Shown here one piece after another: positions 32,360 to 38,577 of a DNA stretch of 38,577 nucleotides. The stretch comes from Rhodoferax sp. (GTDB lineage Bacteria; Pseudomonadota; Gammaproteobacteria; Burkholderiales; Burkholderiaceae_C): assembly GCA_021738345.1 (NCBI GenBank), contig JAIPCE010000011.1, positions 1 through 38,577 on the forward strand, given 5' to 3'. The notes beneath the pieces were generated by a model that saw nothing but the letters and a program-made list of their open reading frames with translations, had not been told where the DNA came from and made no database searches. A program made the position numbers and the translations under genes. Position 1 is the stretch's first letter. Each line of letters begins with the position of its first letter.

Positions 32360-33404
32360 AATCCGCAAGAACTACGTGCGCCCGCTTGACCTCAAGCGCG
32401 GCCAGATCGACATGGCGCATGGCTCCGGCGGTCGCGCCATGGCGCAATTGATCGAAGAGCTGTTTGCCCGCCACCTCGGCAACGAGTGGCTGGCGCAGGG
32501 CGACGATGGTGCCTTGCTCCCGGCGCCGGGCGCGGGTCGACTGGTGATGGCGACCGACAGCCATGTGGTGTCGCCGCTGTTTTTTCCGGGCGGCGATATC
32601 GGTTGCCTGGCGGTCCATGGCACGGTCAACGACGTGGCGGTGATGGGCGCCACGCCGCTGTGGCTGTCGGCGTCCTTCATCCTCGAAGAAGGCCTGCCGC
32701 TGGCCGACCTGGCGCGCATCGTCGAGAGCATGGCACGGGCAGCGCGCGACACAGGCGTCCCTGTCGTCACCGGCGACACCAAGGTCGTGCAGCGCGGCAA
32801 GGGCGACGGCGTCTTCATTACCACCACCGGAGTCGGTGTGGTGGCACCCGGTTGCGAACTGTCGGGGCGACAGGCCCAGGTCGGTGATGCCATTTTGGTC
32901 TCGGGTACGCTGGGTGACCATGGCATGGCGATCATGGCCGTGCGAGAAAGCCTGGGGTTTGTCTCGCCCATCGTCTCTGACACAGCGGCGCTGCACGGGC
33001 TGATCGCGGTCATGCGGGCCAGCGGTGCCGCGCTCCACGCGCTGCGTGACCCCACGCGCGGCGGTGTGGCGACCACGCTCAATGAGATCGCGCGGCAGTC
33101 AGGCGTGGGCATGATGCTGCAGGAGAAGTCCATTCCGGTCAAGCCCGCGGTGTCTGCGGCCTGCGAGTTTCTGGGACTCGACCCGCTCTACGTTGCCAAC
33201 GAGGGCAAGCTGGTGGCCTTTTGCCCTAGCGAAGACGCTCCTCGCCTGCTGGCGGCCATGCAATCCCATCCGCTGGGGCGCGACGCAGCGATCATCGGCA
33301 GCGTGCATGCCGACGCCCATCACTTTGTACAAATGACCACCAGCTTTGGCGGTCGGCGGATTGTCGACTGGCTGAGCGGTGAGCAGTTGCCGCGCATCTG
33401 TTAG
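32352..33404 (+). CDS. hypE: HypE, cyanide-ligand synthesis protein
   Basis: A 350-residue PurM-like ATPase. The N-terminal AHGSGGRAM and the GDDGALLPAP segment, the MATDSHVVSPLFFPGGDIG nucleotide region and the invariant C-terminal PRIC are typical; the last Cys (Cys350) is carbamoylated by HypF, then dehydrated with ATP to thiocyanate, donating CN to the Fe centre. I selected the ATG at 32352 because homology (MSEIRKNYVRPLDL, then GQIDMAHGSGG) begins there; the longer open frame is unrelated. Overlap with hypD is 8 bases. HypF, its carbamoyl donor partner, is not in this window. hypX starts 14 bp downstream. Confidence 0.96.
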   Translation: MSEIRKNYVRPLDLKRGQIDMAHGSGGRAMAQLIEELFARHLGNEWLAQGDDGALLPAPGAGRLVMATDSHVVSPLFFPGGDIGCLAVHGTVNDVAVMGATPLWLSASFILEEGLPLADLARIVESMARAARDTGVPVVTGDTKVVQRGKGDGVFITTTGVGVVAPGCELSGRQAQVGDAILVSGTLGDHGMAIMAVRESLGFVSPIVSDTAALHGLIAVMRASGAALHALRDPTRGGVATTLNEIARQSGVGMMLQEKSIPVKPAVSAACEFLGLDPLYVANEGKLVAFCPSEDAPRLLAAMQSHPLGRDAAIIGSVHADAHHFVQMTTSFGGRRIVDWLSGEQLPRIC

Positions 33405-33418
33405 GCCCCGGTTTTGCC

Positions 33419-35095
33419 ATGCGCATACTTCTGCTGACCCACAGTTTCAACAGCCTGACCCAGCGCTTGTTTACCGAGTTGCGGGCGCAAAAGCATACGG
33501 TGAGTGTCGAATTCGATATTTCGGACGCGGTCACCGAGGAGGCGGTCGCACTGTTTCGCCCGGATCTGGTGCTGGCGCCGTTTCTCAAGCGCGCCATCCC
33601 CGCGTCGGTCTGGAGCCGGCACCTCTGTCTGGTGGTGCATCCGGGTGTTGAAGGCGACCGTGGCCCCTCGGCGCTGGACTGGGCGCTGCAGCAGGGCCTG
33701 AGCCGCTGGGGTGTGACGGTGTTACAGGCGCAGGCCGAGATGGACGCCGGCCCGGTGTGGGCCAGCGAAAACTTTGATTTGCCCAGCGCGAGGAAGTCAT
33801 CGGTCTACCGGCGCGAAGTGACCGAGGCGGCGGTGCGCTGTGTCGCGCTTGCCGTGCAGCGTGTTCAGTCCGGTGACTTCACGCCACGCACTGTGCCGGG
33901 CCAGGCCCATGTGCCGATGGCACAAAACCACCGTCGCATCGACTGGCAGGCCGACCCGACGGCAGTCGTTCTGGCGAAACTGCGCGCGGCTGACGGTGTT
34001 CCCGGGGTGGCTGATACGCTGTTTGGCCAACCCTGTCATTTGTTCGACGCCTGGCCTGAGGCCGAGCTGCGCGGCACACCCGGCGATGTGCTGGTGCGGC
34101 GGGAGACGGCCATTTTGCGCGCCACCTGTGACGCGGCGGTGTGGATTGGCCATGTCAAACGCCCGGGGGGCTTCAAATTGCCCACCACGCTGGCGTTTCC
34201 CGAAGCCAGTGCCTTGCCGGAAAGCACCCTGACTCCCTGGCTGAAGGCTGGCTCGCCGACCTGGCAAGACATCGCCTATACCGAGAGCGACGGGGTCGGT
34301 TTTCTGGACTTCGAGTTTTACAACGGTGCCATGTCCACCGCCCAATGCCAGCGGCTGCAGCAGGCCGTGGTCTGGGCCGCGACCCAGCCCACAGGTGTCA
34401 TCGTATTGCGCGGCGGAGCCGACTTTTGGTCCAACGGCATTCACCTCAACACCATTGAAGCGGCAGCCAGTCCGTCGGACGAATCATGGGCCAACATTGT
34501 GGCCATGGACGACCTGACCGAGGCCATTTTGCGCTGCGAAACCCACTATACGGTGGCCGCACTGCGCGGTGGAGCCGGCGCCGGCGGATGTTTTCTGGCA
34601 CGTGCCGCCGACCTGGTGTGGGTGCGCGACGGCACGGTGCTGAACCCGCACTACAAGAACATGGGCAATCTGTATGGCTCGGAACTCTGGACCTACCTGC
34701 TACCGAAACGGGTTGGCACGGCCGGTGCCCACGCCATCATGCGCAATCGCCTGCCCATGACCGCCGCCGATGCGGTCCGCACCGGTCTGTATGACCGGTG
34801 TCTGCCGAGTGCCGGTTTTGACGCCGAAGTCATGCTGCGTGCGCAGGCGCTGGCCAAATCTTGCCAGCTTGCCAGCCTGCTGTCCGACAAGGCCGCCATG
34901 CGCCGCACCGATGAAGCGGCCAAGCCGCTGGCGAGCTACCGACACGAAGAGCTGAGGGAAATGCAGCGCAATTTTTACGGCTTTGACGCCTCCTACCATG
35001 TGGCGCGCCACCACTTCGTGCGCCGTTCGCCGCAATCTTGGACACCGCGCCACCTCGCGCTGCACCGTGAACTCGACTGGAAGATTCCCGCATGA
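33419..35095 (+). CDS. hypX: HypX/HoxX, CO-ligand synthesis enzyme
   Basis: A 558-residue two-domain protein. Residues 1 to about 265 resemble formyltetrahydrofolate-dependent transferases (VVHPGVEGDRGPSALDWALQQG is the conserved pocket); about 280-540 form a crotonase-like domain (GVIVLRGGADFWSNGIHLN, RGGAGAGGCFLARAADLVW, LNPHYKNMGNLYGSE). HypX makes the active-site CO from formyl-THF through formyl-CoA and is used under aerobic conditions. Its presence implies that the hydrogenase matures in air or low oxygen. Its TGA overlaps the hoxA start as ATGA. It lies 14 bp after hypE. Confidence 0.94.
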   Translation: MRILLLTHSFNSLTQRLFTELRAQKHTVSVEFDISDAVTEEAVALFRPDLVLAPFLKRAIPASVWSRHLCLVVHPGVEGDRGPSALDWALQQGLSRWGVTVLQAQAEMDAGPVWASENFDLPSARKSSVYRREVTEAAVRCVALAVQRVQSGDFTPRTVPGQAHVPMAQNHRRIDWQADPTAVVLAKLRAADGVPGVADTLFGQPCHLFDAWPEAELRGTPGDVLVRRETAILRATCDAAVWIGHVKRPGGFKLPTTLAFPEASALPESTLTPWLKAGSPTWQDIAYTESDGVGFLDFEFYNGAMSTAQCQRLQQAVVWAATQPTGVIVLRGGADFWSNGIHLNTIEAAASPSDESWANIVAMDDLTEAILRCETHYTVAALRGGAGAGGCFLARAADLVWVRDGTVLNPHYKNMGNLYGSELWTYLLPKRVGTAGAHAIMRNRLPMTAADAVRTGLYDRCLPSAGFDAEVMLRAQALAKSCQLASLLSDKAAMRRTDEAAKPLASYRHEELREMQRNFYGFDASYHVARHHFVRRSPQSWTPRHLALHRELDWKIPA

Positions 35096-36564
35096 GCGCA
35101 ATCGCGGTGCGCAAACTCCCGGCGGTTCTGGTGGTCGACGATGAAGTGCGCTCGCAGGAGGCCTTGCGGCGCACGCTGGAGGAAGATTTCGAGGTCTACT
35201 GTGCGGGTAGCGCTGCGGCGGGCATGGAAATTTTGGAACAGGAGCAGTCCGCCGCCACGATACGGGTGGTTCTGTGTGATCAGCGCATGCCGGGCACGAC
35301 AGGCGTTGCATTCCTGAAAGAGGTGCGCAACCGGTGGCCGGACGCCGTGCGCATCATCCTGTCCGGCCACACCGACGCCGAAGACATCATCAGCGGTGTC
35401 AACGAGGCAGGCATCTGGCAGTACCTGCTGAAACCCTGGCAGCCCGAGCAGATGCTGCTCACCCTCAAGCGCGCCTCCGAGGTCTGGCGCCTGCAACAGG
35501 ACAACCAGCGGCTGTCGCTGGACTTGCGCACTGCCGAGCCGGTGCTCAAGAGACGGGTCGAATCCAAATACGACAAATTGCGCCATGCCTATGGCGTGCG
35601 CGGCCTGACCCGGGGTCCCGCCAGCCCGCTGAACGCGGTGTGCGCCCTGGTGGAGCGTATCGCTGTGTTTGACCTTTCGGTTCTGGTCACCGGGGAATCC
35701 GGCACGGGCAAGGAAATGGTCGCCCGTGCCATCCACTTTGAGAGCCACCGCACCGACCGTCCATTCATTACCGAAAATTGCGGCGCCCTGCCCGATACCC
35801 TGCTCGAGTCCGAGCTTTTCGGCTACCGGCGCGGCGCATTTACCGGTGCCACCGAAGACCGCGTCGGGTTGTTCCAGCAAGCCGATGGCGGAACTTTGTT
35901 TCTCGATGAAATTGGCGACACCAGCCCGGCCTTTCAGGTCAAGCTGCTGCGCGTGCTGCAAGAAGGCGAGTTCCGGCCACTGGGCAGCAACCGCCCTGTG
36001 AATGTCGACGTGCGCGTGATCGCGGCCACCAACCGGGACCTGGAGGACGATGTTCGCACTGGCCGTTTCCGGCAGGACCTGTATTACCGCCTGGCAACCG
36101 TCTCGCTGCACGTGCCCCCGCTGCGCGAGCGCGCAATGGACCTCGCGTTGCTGGCGCAGCGCCTGCTCGAAAGCAGCAACCGTGCCTTGGGCAAGTCGGT
36201 GCAGGGGTTCAGCAGCGAAGCATTGGCGTGCCTGGCAGCCTACCCCTGGCCGGGCAATGTGCGGCAGTTGCAAAACGAGATTCTTCGCATGGTCGCTTTG
36301 ACCGATAGCCCCACCCTGGGCGCAGAACTGCTGTCGCCCCAGGTCATGCGCACGCCGGTAGGTGAAAGCCACAGCGAAGACCTGGTTCGACTGGCCAGTC
36401 TGTCGGGGGGATTGAAGGAGCGCATGGACTTGCTGGAAAACCAGGTGATTCGCGAGACCATGATTCGTAACCGCTGGAACAAGTCGGCCGCAGCGCGCGA
36501 ATTGGGGCTGTCGCGCGTGGGTTTGCGTGCCAAACTGGCGCGCGCCGGACTGGAGCCCCGCTGA
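35092..36564 (+). CDS. hoxA: HoxA/HupR, sigma-54-dependent response regulator of hydrogenase genes
   Basis: A 490-residue NtrC-family activator. The receiver domain has Asp16/Asp17, phosphoacceptor Asp63 in CDQRMPG and Lys114. The AAA+ domain holds Walker A GESGTGKE (201-208), the sigma-54-contact loop GAFTGA (248-253) and Walker B around [11 protein letters not shown]. The C-terminal Fis-type helix-turn-helix ends [21 protein letters not shown]. In the known HoxABCJ circuits HoxA activates the sigma-54 hydrogenase promoter and H2 sensing controls its phosphorylation. A sigma-54 promoter with exact GG-N10-GC spacing lies upstream of hybO. It overlaps hypX and hoxB. Confidence 0.95.
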   Translation: MSAIAVRKLPAVLVVDDEVRSQEALRRTLEEDFEVYCAGSAAAGMEILEQEQSAATIRVVLCDQRMPGTTGVAFLKEVRNRWPDAVRIILSGHTDAEDIISGVNEAGIWQYLLKPWQPEQMLLTLKRASEVWRLQQDNQRLSLDLRTAEPVLKRRVESKYDKLRHAYGVRGLTRGPASPLNAVCALVERIAVFDLSVLVTGESGTGKEMVARAIHFESHRTDRPFITENCGALPDTLLESELFGYRRGAFTGATEDRVGLFQQADGGTLFLDEIGDTSPAFQVKLLRVLQEGEFRPLGSNRPVNVDVRVIAATNRDLEDDVRTGRFRQDLYYRLATVSLHVPPLRERAMDLALLAQRLLESSNRALGKSVQGFSSEALACLAAYPWPGNVRQLQNEILRMVALTDSPTLGAELLSPQVMRTPVGESHSEDLVRLASLSGGLKERMDLLENQVIRETMIRNRWNKSAAARELGLSRVGLRAKLARAGLEPR

Positions 36565-37559
36565 TGCGCGTCCTTTGGCTGCAAAGTGGTGGCTGCGGGG
36601 GTTGCACCCAGTCCCTGCTTTGTTCCGAACCGCGCGCGCTGTTCGACGAGCTGCGCGATGCCGGAATCCGCTTCGTGTGGCATCCCGCACTGGCTCACGA
36701 GAGCGACAGCGAAGCCTTGCAAGTGTTGCAAAGCTGCGCCGACGGAAGCATCGCCTTCGATGTGCTGTGTGTAGAAGGTGCCATGCTGCGCGGCCCCAAC
36801 GGCACCGGAAAGTTTCACCTTATGGCCGGCAGTGGTGCGCCCATGACCGAGTGGGTGCAGCGTTTGGCGCTGCGCGCACGCTGGGTATTTGCGATCGGTT
36901 CGTGCAGTGCCTTCGGTGGACTCTCGGCCAGCACGCCAGGCAATCCGCTGCAAGCAACCGGCCTGCAGTACGAAACCAGCGACTTTGGGGGGTTACTGGG
37001 AGAGGAGTTCGTGTCGCAGGGAGGACTTCCCGTGGTCAACATTGCGGGCTGCCCGGTGCATCCTGGCTGGGTCGTCGATACCTTGGAAAAACTGGCGCTC
37101 GAAGGCCTGCAGCGCAGCGACCTGGACGAACTGGGGCGACCCTTGCTGTATGCCGACCAGTTGGTGCACCACGGTTGCCCGCGCAACGAATATTACGAAT
37201 TCAAGGCCAGCGCCAAAAAGCATTCTGACCAGGGCTGTCTCATGGAAAATCTGGGTTGCAAGGGCACACAGGCACATGCAGACTGCAATATCCGACCCTG
37301 GAACGGCAACGGCTCGTGTCTGCGCGGAGGCTTTGCGTGCATTACCTGCGTCGAGCCCGGATTTGAGGCGCCAGGGCACCCGTTCCAGGAGACGCGCAAG
37401 CTCGCTGGCATCCCGATTGGCTTGCCCGCCGACATGCCCAAGGCCTGGTTTGTCGCGCTGGCAGCGCTGTCCAAATCGGCCACCCCGAAACGGGTACGTG
37501 CCAACTCCATGGCCGACCATACGGTGGTGCGTCCGGCCGTCAGAAAGTCTGAGAAATGA
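36564..37559 (+). CDS. hoxB: Regulatory (H2-sensing) hydrogenase small subunit HoxB/HupU
   Basis: A 331-residue small subunit without any Tat leader, as expected of a cytoplasmic H2 sensor (group 2b). The proximal cluster motif is GGCGGCTQS (C11, C14); AIGSCSAFGG, IAGCPVHPG, HHGCPRNEYYEF, CLMENLGCKGTQ and CITCVEPGF supply the remaining ligands. With HoxC it binds H2 but turns it over slowly, and reports to the kinase HoxJ, which acts on HoxA. It starts on the last base of the hoxA stop (TGATG), and its own stop overlaps hoxC as ATGA. The C-terminal tail (KRVRANSMADHTVVRPAVRK) is basic and may contact the kinase. Confidence 0.95.
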   Translation: MRVLWLQSGGCGGCTQSLLCSEPRALFDELRDAGIRFVWHPALAHESDSEALQVLQSCADGSIAFDVLCVEGAMLRGPNGTGKFHLMAGSGAPMTEWVQRLALRARWVFAIGSCSAFGGLSASTPGNPLQATGLQYETSDFGGLLGEEFVSQGGLPVVNIAGCPVHPGWVVDTLEKLALEGLQRSDLDELGRPLLYADQLVHHGCPRNEYYEFKASAKKHSDQGCLMENLGCKGTQAHADCNIRPWNGNGSCLRGGFACITCVEPGFEAPGHPFQETRKLAGIPIGLPADMPKAWFVALAALSKSATPKRVRANSMADHTVVRPAVRKSEK

Positions 37560-38577
37560 CGCGCATCGTTCTGGGTCCCTTCAACCGGGTCGAAGGCGAC
37601 CTCGAGATCACGCTGGACGTGGAGGCGGGTTATGTCCGGTCGGCACGCGTGAGCTCGCCCCTTTTCAGGGGCTTTGAGCAACTGCTGGTCGGCCGCGCAC
37701 CGCAGGACGCCTTGGTCATCGTGCCGCGCATCTGTGGCATTTGCTCGGTGGCGCAGTCTGCCGCTGCGGCAGCCGCATTGGCCTCGCTCGGCGGTGCCGA
37801 GGTTCCACACAATGGCCGCCTGGCCAGCTACCTGATCCAGGCCACCGAAAATCTGGCCGACCATCTGACCCACTTTTACCTGTTCTTTATGCCCGACTTT
37901 GCCCGGGAGTCGTACACGAATCAGGGTTGGCACCCGCAGGTACGGGCGCGCTTTACTGCCTTGCAGGGCACGGCTGCGCCGGAAGTGCTGCGCGCACGAA
38001 GCCAGTTTTTTCAACTGATGGGATATCTTGCCGGTCGCTGGCCGCACTCGCTAGCGCTGCAGCCCGGCGGAAGCACCCGAGCCATGGCGTCAGCCGAGCG
38101 CGTGCGCGTTTTGGCCTTGCTGCGCGGCTTTCGGGACTTTCTTGAAACAACCCTGTTAGGCGACCGTCTGGAGCGTTTTGGCGAACTGCACACCGAGGCG
38201 CAGTTGCGCGACTGGAGCGCTGGCCGGGCGGGCGATTTCCCCTGGTTTTTGAGGCTCGCGTTCGACCTGCAGCTCGAGCAAGTCGGCAAATCCTGTGATC
38301 GCTTCCTGTCTTGCGGTGCCTACGGACTTTTTCAAGCGGGTGTCTGGCAAACCGGCCAGGCCACCGAGCCGCTCGATACCTCGCTGATTCTGGAGGACAC
38401 CCATTGCGGGTGGATGCTGGCAGGGCCACCACTGCCACCGGCAAAGGGTGAAACGGTAGTCGACGCCGACAAGGCACAGGCCTACACCTGGTGCAAGGCA
38501 CCGCGCTACGGCGGGCAGATTGCCGAAACTGGCGCTTTGGCGCGGCAACTGGTGGCCGGCCACCCCTTGTCGAGAGC
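37556..38577 (+). CDS. hoxC: Regulatory hydrogenase large subunit HoxC/HupV (partial)
   Basis: The first 340 residues of a hydrogenase large subunit are present, cut by the window end. The start FNRVEGDLEITLDVE and the Ni-binding motif VPRICGICSVAQS mark the HupV/HoxC group: RICGICSV in place of the RICGVC of the energy-linked enzyme. The second Ni-binding motif and the C terminus are outside, so absence of a cleavable tail cannot be checked. It overlaps hoxB by four bases. The sensor kinase hoxJ, and possibly hypA, hypB and hypF, would be expected beyond the end. Confidence 0.94.
   Translation, partial: MTRIVLGPFNRVEGDLEITLDVEAGYVRSARVSSPLFRGFEQLLVGRAPQDALVIVPRICGICSVAQSAAAAAALASLGGAEVPHNGRLASYLIQATENLADHLTHFYLFFMPDFARESYTNQGWHPQVRARFTALQGTAAPEVLRARSQFFQLMGYLAGRWPHSLALQPGGSTRAMASAERVRVLALLRGFRDFLETTLLGDRLERFGELHTEAQLRDWSAGRAGDFPWFLRLAFDLQLEQVGKSCDRFLSCGAYGLFQAGVWQTGQATEPLDTSLILEDTHCGWMLAGPPLPPAKGETVVDADKAQAYTWCKAPRYGGQIAETGALARQLVAGHPLSR

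Noticed and set aside
1-38577. CRISPR arrays, tRNA or rRNA genes, and insertion-sequence transposases
   Set aside because: No regularly spaced direct repeats, no cloverleaf-type T-loop motifs in proper context and no transposase coding signatures were seen.

Overview
The window looks like chromosome of a betaproteobacterium of the order Burkholderiales, probably Comamonadaceae and Rhodoferax-like. The grounds are GC-rich coding sequence, a Bug/TTT-type binding protein end, a DUF1840 gene, a PHA-granule region protein, a form II RuBisCO with cbbQ and cbbO, and a membrane-bound [NiFe] hydrogenase locus. The lineage is inferred from protein resemblance; no rRNA gene is present.

Layout. (1) 1-7.5 kb: the end of a Bug-type binding protein, then a storage-lipid/PHA neighbourhood: DUF1840, PHA_gran_rgn protein, acyl-CoA-binding protein, wax ester synthase/DGAT, a repeat protein, a TetR regulator, a patatin phospholipase and a PhaF-like phasin, followed by a cyclophilin lipoprotein. 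(2) 7.7-12.3 kb, minus strand: cbbM-cbbQ-cbbO, a form II RuBisCO with its activase pair. (3) 12.3-15.4 kb: a decayed segment with an orphan C-terminal coding fragment, a frameshifted and deleted flavin-disulfide reductase, an intact Uma2-family gene and a wrecked ABC exporter. (4) 15.4-18.5 kb: rhodanese, multicopper oxidase and a TauE/SafE permease. (5) 18.6-24.2 kb: GMC oxidoreductase and enoyl-CoA hydratase, the latter coupled to a 7TMR-DISM histidine kinase, with a divergent OmpR-type response regulator. (6) 24.4-38.6 kb, plus strand: a hydrogenase locus, hybO-hybA-hybB-hybC-hybD-hupF-hybE-hypC-hypD-hypE-hypX-hoxA-hoxB-hoxC, cut by the window end.

How it fits together. The hydrogenase has the Hyd-2 (group 1c) plan: Tat-exported small subunit, Tat-exported ferredoxin-like HybA, NrfD-like membrane HybB and a large subunit. 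It should pass electrons from periplasmic H2 to quinone. A textbook sigma-54 promoter lies in front of hybO, and the same locus encodes the sigma-54 activator HoxA and the H2-sensing regulatory hydrogenase HoxBC, so a self-contained H2 induction circuit is visible. HypX, which makes the active-site CO ligand in air, is present although the small subunit has the conventional four-Cys proximal cluster rather than the six-Cys oxygen-tolerant one. With form II RuBisCO nearby, the picture is facultative H2-driven autotrophy at low oxygen, with carbon stored as PHA and possibly neutral lipid. hypA, hypB, hypF and hoxJ are not in the window and may lie downstream.

The most unusual points are the Hyb-type enzyme wired to a HoxABC sensor plus HypX, a twin-arginine-like motif at the C terminus of the chaperone HybE, a histidine kinase translationally coupled to an enoyl-CoA hydratase, and gene remnants where cbbR is often found beside cbbM.
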